DNA of 64,000 nucleotides from Sesamum alatum (taxonomy: Eukaryota > Streptophyta > Magnoliopsida > Lamiales > Pedaliaceae). Below are positions 34,690 through 48,344 of this stretch, piece by piece (position 1 is the stretch's first letter; the number at the start of each line of letters is the position of its first letter). A program made the translations under genes and the position numbers. The DNA is taken from NCBI GenBank assembly GCA_034509735.1, contig JACGWO010000003.1, positions 11,408,001-11,472,000 on the forward strand. Reading direction: 5' to 3'. The notes beneath the pieces are model-generated. The model made no database searches, was not told the origin of the DNA, and worked only from the letters and a program-made list of their open reading frames with translations.

Positions 34690-37600
34690 ATCTCCCACTT
34701 GACCATTAAGTCAATTACCCCCTTTGTTCAGAATCCTCTGAGTATGAGTAACCTACGATACCGACTAAGGTATTGTGAGTCTGCTTATATTTCCTTGCGA
34801 AGCAATACGGTCTAACCGTGTTACCTCTATCCACCATTGCCTCCTAGAGATGGTGGTTGTCTAAGAATATTTTCGTGGATCTTGTGATGAGATCTCGTGC
34901 CATACTCCCATAGCCAAGTTGCTTGCCATATAGGCGAACATGGCTTGGTCGTGCTAGGCGCCACGTCCATCCTCTGGACGCAGCCTTCATCAGTGACCAC
35001 TATTCAATGCACTCGTCATTGGGCCTGACTGTGCATACCTTTGAGACTAACTAGTTTTCACTTATTCTTTGGAAGCTAGTATCGCTTTAGCCTTCCAAAG
35101 AAACTCTCAACAGACGGTGCATCATGAACCCATCTTTAGTCCTTATTCAGGTACTAAGGATCGTTCTTGATTGTTGTCTTTAACCCTCAGTGCATTACCG
35201 ATTTATGTTGAGCCATGCTAGAAGCACTCTCAACATCGGTTCCTATGCACCGAGTAAACATATCATATGTTTGCCTAGGGTTAAGACGTAGGGGATACTC
35301 AACATCCAAGCCTTCTCATTAGTCCACCGTGACTAAGTCTTGAATGGCGTGATGCTTTATGCATAGTATCCAAGTTTTTCTCATCAGTCTTACTATAACT
35401 GAGTCTCGAACAACTTGTCCCTCTACATGTTTGAGTTTTCTCATCAGTCTATCACTGACTGAATCTTTGAAAGACTCAATTCATGATACGTATGTGGGAA
35501 CCCTTAAAATGTCATGGAGAATTTTCGTGAGTTCAGTTGTGTTTTAGTGATTCCTAATGTCTTGAATTCATCCATGAATCAAGACATTACACACTTGAAC
35601 ACATGGAACACCATTTCTACTCCCACTGATCACCTACGTCGTTTAAGACCGAGTCATGCTCCGTATGAGCTCGTCAAAACGAATATTCCAGTTATGCGGT
35701 GTTTCAAACCTTGTTTGAATTTCCTAGTGGATTCTATGGCTCCTCTCCATAAATCCTACTACGATGTCCAACATCACGTTCCGCAGGTCATTTGGATTAC
35801 TATCCAAATTTGACCGAACATATCCCGATCACTCGTACCTCTTACGACATTCGGGTTCGTTCTTAAGGGGACTTGGAATATGATCAATTTAAGAAATGCA
35901 ATTCTAAGCAACGTTAGTATTATTCTGTCGTAAACTTGTACAAATTAGACACCGAGTCTAATTTGTCTCCCACTAGTCCCTTGACGTATGTACGATCCTT
36001 CTACATGCTCAAGGACTTTGTCGGGACACATGCTTGCCAAACCATGGCTCCTTGTGCTTGACTCCTAGCAAAGTGCCACGTTCCTTACGTTGGCAATTTT
36101 GAGTCTACGTCTACACGGGCTAAGATAATTGGTTGAAACTTCGATCGATCTTCGTCCAACGAGATTCGATCGTCGCCTTTATCAGAGACCGTCATACTTG
36201 GCCTTTATAGGAGACGTTTCATTGAGAATCCATTCTCAAATTGGATGCTCAAGAGCTCCCACTAAATACACGGCCTTTTCGATCCTATCGAAACAGGTTT
36301 AATTTTGCAACCATTTATGGTTCACCTCCTTAAGTCTAATTCCCAAACCTCCTATGGGACCTTTAGACTTTTGAACCCTCTTATGGTCTTGTGTATTAGT
36401 AACCTACAGTTGTCTTATTGGATCCCTTCCAATAGACTATTTGGTAAGCCTACTTCGTCCAACAAAGAGCTTTGGGACTTTCTTCTTTATAAAAGACTCG
36501 TAAATTTTGTCGATTCGAATCATCTATTTCTAGATTCATCGAACTTTCCAATTTACTTATCTTTTAATAAGAAGAAACGTCCTAGTTGTTGTAGATGCCA
36601 AATTTGTAAGTTGGTCTTGATTAATCCATTTAGATAATTTGAATTTTGAGTATCCATAAACCTTTTATGGGATGGTGTTCTAGGAATTTACGTGTAACTA
36701 CTAGCAAACATGAATCAATATTCAATAATTTTGTTTGATCAAATATGTATGTAATAAAACTTTTGTCCAACAAAGAGACATACTTTTGATCATGCTAGGT
36801 TACGTAATTCCTATATTATCCTAACATGATCACGATTATGGGCCTAACAAGTCTCTAGTCCTTTTCATCAATGGACCTTGCCATTGTTGAATCCTAGAAC
36901 TGTTCTTGGCTTTTAAGTCCTTATTCACTTTCTGCAAACCACCCGCAGATTAGTGATAGGAATGGTATCAAATACCAAATAGAGTAAAAGTGATCATGTC
37001 AATACTCAATATCAAATTTTACCTTCATTGGAGAGAGGTTCAGGTACTCCCTTTCCAATGGCCCTCTTTACGACAGTGAATGCTTACGTTCTTAGAAATC
37101 TATGAACTTGACTGCTTGAACCTTTTGCTCTTTCCTTTACCTCCACCTTGTGTTGTAAAGGAACAACACTTGAAGTGCTTAATAGTTGATGTCACCTTAC
37201 CCTTCTTCCTCTTTTGGCGTCTGGCACCTTTGCCTTTCGCTATGGAGGTTGAAGCCTCTCCTACTAGTACCGACGACGCAGATTATGCAATCGTTGCTTC
37301 GTACTAGACCAACATAATTACCAACCTATGAAGATCTTTTCTAAGCTGATTCATGTTGATAATTAATGGTTCGTGGGAGGGAGGAAGAGACTGAAGGATC
37401 ATGTCAATGTACGTCTCTTTTTCAAGACTGACGTGGAGGTCTTTTGAGCTTCTCCACTAGGGATTGCATCATCACTCCATGTTCTTTGTACCGACATCCC
37501 TTCCATCATCTTAGCTCCAAACATGCCTTCGTTGCATTTTACCCCACATGCTGGTCCAGGAACATATAGACATGATGCGAACGAAGCATAGATTGAGCCA

Positions 37601-40240
37601 ACATCATTATATCCTATTGCCGGTGGTCATCCTTCAAGTTTTGAACGCCAAGAGTTGCCTTTGTTGTCGACCCCTCCGGCAAGGGCTGAGGAACGTCCTC
37701 ATTCCGGTATGTGAGTTGAAGTTATGGAAATCTAAGACCATCTTAAGGTTTCGCAATCAATCCGTGTAATTGGTTCCCTTTTAATGAGCCTCTTAGTGAT
37801 GTGTTTGGTGGATTCTTAGACATTCACAAATATATAAAACAGAAAATAATAAGCAGAGTGAAGTAATATTTTGGTTAAGTCTCGGTCTTTAGTCCTTAAC
37901 CTCTCCCACTATTTCTACGAAAACACGGCACTCTCAAACGTTGTTTTTGGAAAATCCTTTCCTAGTGGGCTCAGGATCCACAGCGATCTCCCCCATACCC
38001 CGCTTTTATGATTCGCATGGGAAAAGAACCCGTGGGAGGTATTCCATACCATTCTCGTTCCACGAGATTCCCAAGATAATTGCCTCACCCTTTCACGTGA
38101 TCCCGAGGACTCCAAACGAATCACGTTATTCGGGCGTTAGACCCGACCCAATCAACCGATTCATAGACTCACTGCTACCTCCACGACTCGTGAGACAGGT
38201 AACAGCAGTCTACTCCTCGTTCATGACAAAGTGCAGCTTCTTTTAAGCACGATAGTCGTGCCACGACTCGTGAGACCACGCTATCGACCGAAAAGATCTT
38301 CCTCACTTTTGCCATGGATAGAAGGCTTGGACAGACTCCCAGAGTCCTAGTCCATTTATTAAGGGTCTATATTTAACTGGTTTAACCAAGTGAGAGTTTT
38401 GATAGAACGAGACCTCATCACATATTAAGTATTGCATTGCATGCGTTATGGCAGAAATATTCTAAGCGTGAATGTAACCATACATAAAGCATATAGAATA
38501 ATCATAAGCATATAATACGCATCGCACAAAATAAAGCCTAGCACGCCCCTGTAGGATGATCACAAGCCCAAACATATGCGACCCACTGAGCCCGCAGTGG
38601 ATCTATGGTCAATCTAAGGGTAGGCCCTATGCTATTACAAGTTTCAATAACCCATTACATGCAATGGGCCTTGTAAGTCCTCTTTATCTTCTTGGGCTCT
38701 CCATCGTGGGCCTACACCGGGCTTCTTCTTCGTGGATCCTCCGTGGGCCATCTGATGGCAACCTCCATGGGCCTCCAACACCTTGGGCTTGTCTTCTCTT
38801 GCAGCTTTTATTTACAAAATAAAACCTCACCCCTAATTCTACTCTCATTACATCATAAAATAAGAAACCCCAATTAAACATTTGGGGGGAGTACATTAGG
38901 AGGGAGAGAGAAAGCCTTATTATTCCAAGGCAACTAGAAGAGAGACAGAGAGGAAAATAAAGAGGCACACATGCCACAACCCAACAAATAAATATAAATA
39001 AACCATACATGCGGTCTAGGGGATTTGTGATCATCCTTTGTCAAATCAATTAACACAAATAGCACAAATACATATCCCACGTAAAATATGCTATACCAAC
39101 ATCCATGATAATCCATACCATAAAATAAATGTAGAAATTACATGTAAAATATTCACACCAAACATTGGATAATAGTGCAACCCATGCACAACGATTTTTG
39201 TTGGAAAAACCTTTTCCATAATTAACAAGGCAATATTAATTCTATGAAATATAAAATCTCAACCAAAATTAAAATGCCCCAAGTTAATTAATTCAGAAAA
39301 ATTCCAAGAATTATACAGAAAAATTAAATTTTCTGAAAACGCACGAAAACAACGAAAAATCGAAAAAACGGTCTAGCACAGCCGGCTAGGCGCGCAGCCT
39401 GCACGGGCCCGCGCGCGCGCAAGCGTGCACCTGCCACCTGCTGCATGGCCTCCTAGCCGACCACCACCGTTTTTCATGTTTAAGTGTTTTAATGCAATTA
39501 AATTTCTAAAACACAAAAATCAACAATTCAAGAATATGTCCATTTATTCAAGAATTCCAAAATCCAACAATTTGTGCAATATTAATACATGTCAAGATCT
39601 ACTCATACTCAAGCCATAAAATAACCATGATGTTCAACATCATAAAACACAGAAATTATTACGAAATTTCACTTATGATTTTTGATCATTGGTGCAACCA
39701 TTGAAAAAATTAAATCTTGTTAGGAAACCTTTCCTCATCAACAAAGCAATATTTATTTTAGAAAATTCCAAATTTCAAAAAAAATAAATATTCTAAGTCA
39801 ACGGGTTCAGAATAATGCAGAAAATATCATAAAAATAATTCAGTAAAAATAGTTTTGAAAAATGAGCCAAAAACGGGAGAGAAACGGAAAACGGCACAGC
39901 CAGCCGGCCAGGCGCGCGCGCGCGCAGGCTCCTCTGCCTGCGTGCCCGCCCGGCCGCGCCCCTGTGCGCGCGGCCAGCGTGCTGCTGCTGCCGGTTCGCC
40001 GTTTTTCACTCTTTTTCGACTTTTTCATGCTATTTTCTGAACCACAAGATTAATTCAACCCTAGAACATGTATTAACACATTCAAGAAAACCAAGATCCA
40101 AAATCCCATGCCAGATTAAACGCCAATAAATATCTACGATAAACATGCTATAAACGTAAATTAAAACACGTTTATCATGCTTAAACGCACATAGCACATA
40201 GAATTCTAGGCCTATACACCGAACCGGGCTCTGATACCAC
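34690..40240 (-). other. LTR-IV internal region, coding decayed
   Basis: PPT at 34690-34700. Weak copia similarity survives: RNase H context GAGATCTCATCACAAGATCC near 34900, a zinc-knuckle-like HCRKEGHWK near 37065, and gag-like sequence at 37200-37820. No frame longer than about 110 codons remains. The gag-pol span is about 3.1 kb against about 4.0 kb in the complete element. The leader (37830-40240) has the palindrome pair 38182-38192 and 38262-38272. Its TATA box is mutated to TAGAAATA at 37910-37917, and short GC-rich pieces lie at 39380-39425 and 39895-39990. It is probably a non-autonomous family. Confidence 0.75.
40221..40240 (-). promoter_or_regulatory. tRNA primer binding site of LTR-IV
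   Basis: On the minus strand GTGGTATCAGAGCCCGGTTC, a full match to the initiator-Met type, directly next to the LTR at 40241. Confidence 0.9.
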
Positions 40241-42463
40241 TGAAAGATTGTGTGGATCGGCCCGGGAGATTAACGCGAATTGCGGAAGCGTGAAAGATTG
40301 CACAATAAAATTGCAAAACATAATTAAATGGAATTTAAATTATGCATAACATACATAAACGAATCAAGGGGTGTGCCCTTGATTCTCCCGGGAGTTCGGT
40401 GTATCTCATGTTCAATAAAACACAACATGGAGGCCATAGAATTGAAACCGGAAAAACGAAATTAAAGAACCTACCCAGTTGTAGTTTTGTCTTCGTTTCG
40501 GCTACATGCATTGTACCCCGTTTTGCACCAAGATCTCAAACAAGAGACCCTCTAAATCATCTCACTCGCTCCACCGGAAAGCAAACAACCCTTGTGCTAG
40601 CAAGAATTATTTGGGAAGAAGAGACATCGATACACGCTATGAATTAACGCAATCAATGTCTCTTATGTTCTTAACTTGCATAAATCAAGAAGAACGAAGT
40701 GGTATTCTTGGAGAGTGAAATAGGGATGGACGAAAAATTGAGAGAGATGAGCGATGAGAGTTGTAGAGAATAGTAGGTGTGAGTGTGTGTTTTTTGAGTA
40801 TTTATAGAAGATGGAATTTCCTATTCCTTCTCAAACTCTTCCAAAGAGACACACTTTGACTAGGATTTTGACCTAGTCAAATCCTAGTCAAATAAGTCAA
40901 ATTAATCATGGCCCTTCATCTCATCATTCTTTAGATCAAATCTTGTCCATCCATTTTGATGGGCTTTATGGAATGGGCCTATTTAATTCTAAATTAAATA
41001 TTCCCATGGATTTTATATTAAATCATATTTAATATACTAAGCCCATTAATTAATTAATGGAAAGGACTTATTTAATTCTAAATTAAATAGTCTCATGGAC
41101 TTTATATTAAAAACTATTTAATATACCAAGCCCATTAATTAATTCCATAGAATGGGATTATTTAATTCTAAAATACATAGTCCCATGGACTTTATACTAA
41201 ATCTTATTCAATATACCAAGCCCACTAATTAATTAATTCACCCTTTTAATCTAATTAAAAGGAAAGCCCATGCTTTATAAAATTCATAAATCTAATTTAT
41301 GAACTTAAGCCCGATTATTCCAAATAATTCATCGAGGCTTGAATCTCCAAGAAGTATAATTTAATTCCATTAAATTAAACCTTCTCCCGGAATTAATTCC
41401 AAATTAATTCCCTTTCATTTGGTGTAGCGGGTGTGACTCTTTAGGTTCACCTTTCAGCTAGACTTGGACCTACTTCTTGTTATTTCATAACCAAAGTAGT
41501 CCGTTACTATGGGTGGCCATCTAGCAACGGTCCATGGCACTAGAGACTAGGTGAATTTATGGTGTGAACATTTAGGCTCCGAGTTATACGCAGGTGAGGT
41601 CCTACCGACGCTCGATACGTACGGGTATGGTCCTACTGTCGCCTGTCTCCCGGCCTTTAGTCTAGGGGTCGGTTCCCATCCTTGACTAGACAACTATGCA
41701 TAATGCTTGAGATAGGTTTAACTCGACGTAGGAAATCCTTTCCCACTACATCAAGTGCTATGGCCATAGACTTTGTGAGTCTAAACCATCTCCGAGCGCA
41801 TAGGAGATCTTGCTGTCATATCCTTTGACAGGGGATAGATCCTATCTTGGAATTCACCGTTCTTACATACTCCAACTGCACTGGACGAGGCTTATGATGA
41901 CCATGTGATATAATCGGTCAAATTTCACCAGATCCATGATACAGCCTTAGTATGTAGGGGACTGCCATGATCCTCAAGTCCGAGGACTAATCCCGTACTA
42001 TCGGAACCGGGAATACGAGTCATACCGATCTAGCCCGAGTAGCTTCCATATGATGATTCCCGCGAGTCACCTCAGTCGGCTGCTCCCCAGCAGGCTGAAC
42101 CACTAACACTGCTTAGACGATCCTCGTCACCCGTCGATGAAACACGACAGCAGATGCTTAGTGCAAGTCTCAAATGGATTCTCGATGCCCTGTCTCAAGA
42201 TTCCTTTGACTTGGAGTATTTCAGACTGATTCGGCAAAATTGATTTCATGAACTTACCTCCAAGCGTAGTTCCAATTTTCCAAAATGTTATTTCAGTCTG
42301 TGGGCGTTTGTTGTGACATCGTAACGATGCAAGCAGTAAGTACAACAAACTCATGCCTATGAATCCTTACTACATTCATTAACATAATATTACTTGTTCA
42401 CAGATTGACGAATGGTTCTCAGAACAGCCAATACCATTGACTTTCTGGTCACCTATTCTAACA
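40241..42463 (-). repeat. LTR-IV, right (shared) copy (2223 bp)
   Basis: Very similar to 32456-34689 with scattered substitutions. Hairpin at 40385-40361, TATA box at 40806-40799, CCATGG element with a changed outer base near 41508-41538. Confidence 0.93.
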
Positions 42464-43364
42464 ATCTCCCACTTGATCATTAAGTCAATTACCCCCTTTG
42501 TTCAGAATCCTCTGAGTATGAGTAATCTACGATACCGACTAAGGTATTGTGAGTCTGCTTATATTTCCTTGCGAAGCAATACGGTCTAACCGTGTTACCT
42601 CTATCCACCATTGCCTCCTAGAGATGGTGGTTGTCTAAGAATATTTTCGTGGATCTTGTGATGAGATCTCGTGCCATACTCCCATAGCCAAGTTGCCTGC
42701 CATATAGGCGAACATGGCTTGGTCGTGCTAGGCTCCACGTCCATCCTCTGGACGCAGTCTTCATCAGTGATCACTATTCAATGCACTCGTCATTGGGCCT
42801 GACTGTGCATACCTTTGAGACTAACTAGTTTTCACTTATTCTCTGGAAGCTAGTATCGCTTTAGCCTTCCAAAGAAACTCTCAATAGACGGTGCATCATG
42901 AACCCATCTTTAGTCCTTGTTCAGGTACTAAGGATCGTTCTTGATTGTTGTCTTTAACCCCTCAGTGCATTACCGATTTATGTTGAGCCATGCTAGAAAC
43001 ACTCTCAACATCGGTTCCTATGCACCGAGTAAATATTATATGTTTGCCTAGGGTTAAGACGTAGGGGATACTCAACATCCAAGCCTTCTCATTAGTCCAC
43101 CGTGACTAAGTCTTGAATGGTTGATGCTTTATGCATAGTATCCAAGTTTTCTCATCAGTCTTACTATGACTGAGTCTCGAACAACTTGTCCCTCTACATG
43201 TTTGAGTTTTCTCATCAGTCTATCACTGACTGAATCTTTGAAAGACTCAATTCATGATATGTATGTGGGAACCCCTTAAAATGTCATGTAGAATTTTCGT
43301 GAGTTATAGTTGTGTTTTAGTGATTCCTAATGTTTTGAATTCATCCATGAATCAAGACATTACA
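42464..43364 (-). other. Second LTR-IV internal region, 3' 0.9 kb only
   Basis: Parallels 34690-35590 nearly base for base, beginning with the PPT (42464-42474). Similarity ends at CATTACAC, where host pol (TTGGAACAAAAGG) takes over. Confidence 0.9.
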
Positions 43365-43365
43365 C

Positions 43366-45126
43366 CACTTGGAACAAAAGGTATTTGTTTCAAGGAACGC
43401 AGTGTTCTTGGAACAAGGCCTTCCAGAGGATATCCAACCTGATGAACTAATCCTTGAAGAATCAAGTGATGGAAACCAGTCATCAGAGGAAGCCGCGGAT
43501 TCCTCACTTAAAGGATTTAGGATAGATACCCGAAGGGCTGACCAACCTCGGGAAGTCCAGCATGCTAGGCATGAAGGACGGCCCGAGGAGGGGCCAGCCT
43601 CGATACCTGAACCGCCAGCTCCTATACAGTCAACGTACACAGTCACCATTGACGTTCCCATTCTCCATTGGTCAACTAGAGAGTCTCGACCTCTGGTGAG
43701 ATATGGCTTTCTAAATATGACCAGTCTGCTGGATAAGTATCCTAAGACGTACGGGGAAGCGATGCCTGACATCGACTCTGGGAAATAGCTTGAGGCCATG
43801 AAAACCGAAATGGACTCCATGAGCGAGAACCAAGTCTGGACAGTTGTAGACCCACTGAAAGAGGTTAAGCCAGTTGGCTGTAAGTGGGTCTATAAGCGCA
43901 AACGTGGCGTTGATAGAGAAGTCACAACCTTTAAGGCTAGGCTAGTAGCTAAAGGGTACACTCAATGTCCCGGGGTTGATTTTGAGGACACCTACTCGCC
44001 AGTGGCCATGGCTAAGTCCATTTGGATCCTACTTGCCATAGCAGCATGGTATGACTATGAGATATGGTGGATGGACGTGAAAACGGCATTCCTCAATGGT
44101 CTCGTTAAGGAAGAGATCTACATAGATCAGCCGGAGGGTTTAATGATCACCGGAGAAGAACAGAAGGTCTGCTGTCTCCTGAAATCAATCTATGGCGTCA
44201 AACAAGCATCCCGAAGCTGGAACATTCGCTTTGATGAAGTAATACGGGGTTATGATTACATCAAAAGCGAATCCGACCCTTGTGTATCCAGAAGGTCAGT
44301 GGGAGCTCTATAGTGTTCCTAGTGCTTTATGTGGATGACATTCTACTCATAGGTAATGACGTTAGAATGTTGGGTGACACAAAAAGCATGGTTATCAACT
44401 CAGTTTCCTATGAAGGATTTGGGTGAAGCCTCCTACATTCTAGGCATCCAGATTGTCAGGGACAGATCTAAAAGAATGTTAGGACTCACCCAAAACTCGT
44501 ACATGGAGAAAGTCCTGAAAAGGTTTCGTATGGACAACTCCAAACGAGGATTCCTTCCAATAAGGCATGGGATCAAGTTATCCAAGAAACAGTCCCCGCA
44601 GACTAATGAGGAACTTGAAAGGATGAAAATCATCCCTTATGCTTCTGCCGTAGGAAGCATCCAATATGCGGTCCACTGCACCAGACCCGAAATTGCTTAT
44701 GCTTTGAGTGTAACGAGCAGATATCAGTCTTGTGTAAGAGAGGCACATTGGAATGCAGTTAAGGGCATCATTAAGTACTTAAGCAGGACTAAGGAAATGT
44801 TCTTGGTCTATGGCAATGGAGAACTGATCTTAGAAGGCTTTAGCGATGCTAGCTTCCAGGCTGATGACAATGATGCCAAGTCTCAATCGGGTTATGTATT
44901 CAGGCTCAATGGAGGAGTAGTGGCTTGGAAAAGTTCCAAGCAAGCAACCACTGCTGATTCCACCACTGAGGCCGACTACATAGCAGCTTCAGAAGCTGCT
45001 AAAGAAGCGGTTTGGATGAGAAACTACATCCAAGAGTTGGGTGTGGTGCCTAGCATCGCCGAGCCCGTTGTTATCTTTTGTGATAACAATGGAGCAATAG
45101 CGCAAGCAAAGGAACCGAGATCTCAT
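43366..45126 (+). pseudogene. pol: copia pol of LTR-II element, RT and RNase H
   Basis: Resumes at EQKVFVSRNAVFLEQG (end of integrase). Then a linker, a TGG-to-TAG stop at 43786, then RT with WVYKRK, DVKTAFLNG and IYGVKQASRSWN. A frameshift near 44290 follows, then YVDD at 44328-44339, another shift near 44385, GEASYILGIQI and RNase H (DASFQADDNDAKSQSGYVF, STTEADY, FCDNNGAIAQ). It is interrupted at KEPRSH by the solo LTR and resumes at 47317. Confidence 0.92.
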
Positions 45127-47311
45127 TGTTGGAATAGGTGACCAGAAAGCCAATAGGTTTGGCAATTTGTAACCTATCTGACAACTTGATGTAAATGTAA
45201 TATTATTATGTGATGAATAAGATGAGTATTCGTCACCAATGGTACCTTCTTTGTTGCGCTCATCTTACATTTGTTAAAACGGTGTTTAACTTATATCGCA
45301 ACAAAGCCCACAGACCATGGATAACAACTCGTGCAGTTGGGCCACGCATTGGATGGTGGTCATGAAACCAACTGATTAAGAGTTGGGTCTGAAACGTTCC
45401 AAGTCGAGGACCTCAAGACAGGGCATCGGGAGTCCTATTGAGACTTGCGTCAAGAGTCGTGTTCATTAGATGAGTGCCGTGTTTCATCGGCGACAGGCGT
45501 GGGACGCCTACGCGATCTTGATGGGTTGGTCGACTGGGGTTGAGCCGACTGGACTGACTCGCGGGGATCATCATATGGAAGCCTTGGAGGCTTGGTCGGT
45601 ATGATTGATTTTCCCCGGTTCCGATAGTACGGGAGTAATCCTCAGACTTGAGGGATCATGGCAGTCGCGTGCACAGGACGGCTGTATCTTGGATCTGGCG
45701 AGAGGTAATCATTCTGTAAGATGATTATCATAAGCCTTGTCCAATGCAGTCAGAATGTGTAGCGAGGACGGTGGATTCCAAGAAGAGGATCCGTCCCCTG
45801 TCAGTATTTGACAGAGGTATCTCCTATGCACTCGGAGACACGTACATGCTGTTTGAAGCTGTGGCCACAGTGGTTGGTCGAATAGGGAATGGTTTCCTGT
45901 GTCGATGCAATGAAGCATACGTAGTCTCGAGTATTAAGCATAGATGCCTAGTCAAGGATGGGAACCGACGCCCAATTCCATACCCTAGACTAAGGCCGGG
46001 AGACGGTAGACGGAAGGATTATACCCGTACGGAATCGGCGCCTAAATGTTCACGCCAACGTCTCTAGTGCCATGGACCGTTGCTAGACGGCCACCCATGG
46101 TAACGGGCCCTTGTGGGACACGGGCCCAAGTCTAGTTGAGGGTGAACCTAAAGGGTCACACACAAATCACCGAGGAGGTTGAGAGATCGACTTGGAGTCA
46201 ATCTCGAAGGATAAATAAGTGATTGGGTTACTTAAGGGAAAGTCCATTGGATGGACGGGCCGATATTGTATCGGGCTTTCATTTAATCGGTAAATTGGAT
46301 TTTTGATTAAATATGAAAAGTTGAGATGTTGAGACGTTGGATCTTTTAATTGGATTAAAAGATCAACGGGAATAATTTAAGTGAACATTAAATTGGATTT
46401 AATATTGGGTTCGTCGTAATTGGATTACGATAAAAACCCGGTCCGTTAAATTATACCCGAGAGGAGAAATAATTCCTAATTTGGAATAGGAAGAAGTTGG
46501 ACTTCTTCCCTTAATTAAACATGGCCGACACGCTCCCTTGGAGGAAGCAAAATCAGCCATGTTTCATGCTAGGTGGTATGTTGACTTATCCCTTTTGGAA
46601 AGAGACAAATCAACTCCAATCAAGCTCTTCCCTTTTGGTATGATTTGATCATACCATAAATTTTTTTGGTAGGCTTGATTGAAGAATTTATGGTGATTGA
46701 TAGGAATGAATCTAGACATCCTTGGATGAACCTAGACACATTCCAATAATCACATTAATTATGTATATATATGAGAATATACAACACCAAGCATAAGTGA
46801 TTCATTATTCATCTTTTTCTAGGAAAAAGAGAAGACAAAATCCTCTCCTCTCTCTCAAAATTTCATGCTCCCTCCCTCTCTTTACAAAGTAAGTTTAAGA
46901 GAACACTAATTCATAGTGTTCTTCTCTTAAACCGATTCCTTCCTAAACCCGTTCTTTTCTAGCAAGAAGAACGTGTGTTTCTTCCGGTGTGGTTTGGATC
47001 ACCTTTGGAGAATCCATACGTTTGGATTTCGTGAGCATTCCGGAGAAGGAACAACGCTAGTAGCCGGGAGCATACGCTAACCAATCAAAGGTAACGGTTT
47101 ATTACGCTTTGATTGATTTTCATTTATATATCTATGCCCTATGTCTTTAAATATATGTTTTAATATTTACACATCCTACATCGATCGCCCGGTTGAGCAC
47201 CCAAGGGTACACCCCTTGGGATTCGCGTATTTTGAATTTGATTTAAATTTACGCACTTTCCACGCTTTCTCGCTTCCGCTCGCGCTCCCGGGCGGATCCG
47301 CTTGTCTTTCA
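45127..47311 (+). mobile_element. Solo LTR-I inside RNase H
   Basis: TGTTGGAATAGG to TTTCA, 2185 bp, TSD CTCAT at 45122-45126 and 47312-47316. CCATGG element 46070-46100; terminal hairpin 47200-47220. No internal sequence, so two LTRs recombined after insertion. The split RNase H codons join correctly across it. Confidence 0.96.
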
Positions 47312-47316
47312 CTCAT

Positions 47317-47508
47317 CACCATTCCAAACACTTTCTTAGACGCTACCACCTTCTAAGAGAAATGGTGGGAAGAGGTGATGTTCGAATGGACCGAGTCAAC
47401 TCAACAGACAACACAGCAGATCCGCTGACAATGCCTATGTCGCAGAGCGCTCATACGCAACATATTGAGAAGATGGGGATTAGGCATATGGGTGATTGGC
47501 TTTAAGGT
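47317..47508 (+). pseudogene. pol: copia RNase H C-terminus of LTR-II element
   Basis: Continues the frame cut at 45126 (HHSKHFLRRYHLLREMVGR) and ends MGIRHMGDWL-stop at about 47503-47505. This is the natural end of the polyprotein. Confidence 0.92.
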
Positions 47509-47510
47509 CA

Positions 47511-47520
47511 AGTGGAAGAT
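47511..47520 (+). promoter_or_regulatory. Polypurine tract of LTR-II element
   Basis: AGTGGAAGAT, one base different from the AGTGGGAGAT of the other copies, abutting the LTR. Confidence 0.85.
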
Positions 47521-48344
47521 TGTTAGAATAGGTGACCATGTAGCCAATCTTGGTAGGCGAATTGTAACCTATGTCTGAACAATTTCAAAGTTTTAATAAA
47601 TCCTTAATGAATAAGAAGTGAAATTCATTTGGCATTTACTTTGTTTGTATTCACTTTATCTGCTTTATAACTGTTCACTATGCAAACAAAGCCCACAGAC
47701 TGAAAATGCATTTCGGGGACTGGGACTACGCTTGGAGGTAGGTCCATGATATCAGTTCCACCGAATCAGTCTGGAAATCTCCAAGTCAAGGAATCTCAAA
47801 ATTGGGTACCGAGATTCCCCTTGAGACTTGCACTAAACATCTGTTGTCGTATTTCCTCGACGGGTGACAAGGGTCGTCTAAGCAATGCTAGTGGGTTGGC
47901 CTGCCGGGAAGCGGCAGACTGAGGTGACTCGCGGGAATCGTCTTACGAAGGCCTTGAGTAGGGTCGGTTAGGTATGACGTGTGTTCCCGGTTCCAACGAT
48001 ACAGGTCAAGTTCTTTGACTTAAGGAATTGCTGAGTTTACCTGTACATCAAGGTTGTATCTTAGATATGGTGAGAGATTGCCAAGATGCACTTGAGTAGT
48101 CATAAGCCATATCTAGTGCAACTCTGGTGTGCAGAGTGACAGTAGTTTCCAAGAAAGGATCTGTCTCCTGTCAAAAGGTGTTGACAATTGTGTCTCACAA
48201 ATGCTCTGTGTCTTGTTCCTAAAATCTGTGGCCACAGTAACTGAACAGAAGGGAAGGCTTCCATTGCGGCGTTGAGTAGAGGACAGACCGACCCTTAGGT
48301 CTAAAATGGGTAACTGCATTATCCGTGCCCTAGACCCTAAGTGG
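47521..48344 (+). repeat. 3' LTR of LTR-II element, first part
   Basis: 824 bp from TGTTAGAATAGG to CTAAGTGG, where the complete LTR-III element entered. Continues at 58549. Confidence 0.95.

Larger units (their letters stand above)
32456..43364 (-). mobile_element. Tandem LTR-IV copia element (LTR-internal-LTR-partial internal), 5' side deleted
   Basis: Minus-strand order from the right: partial internal 3' end with PPT (43364-42464), LTR (42463-40241), primer site and full internal region (40240-34690), LTR (34689-32456). The 5 bp left of it are CGGCA. No right TSD exists because a deletion joined the second internal region to host pol near 43365, also removing about 150 bp of host. The junction has a short overlap (CTTG). 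Two internal copies share one LTR, as expected from unequal recombination or a multi-LTR insertion. Confidence 0.9.

Noticed and set aside
36305..36637. 110-codon plus-strand frame inside the LTR-IV internal region
   Set aside because: It is antisense to decayed pol, has no recognisable domain and no matching frame in the relatives.
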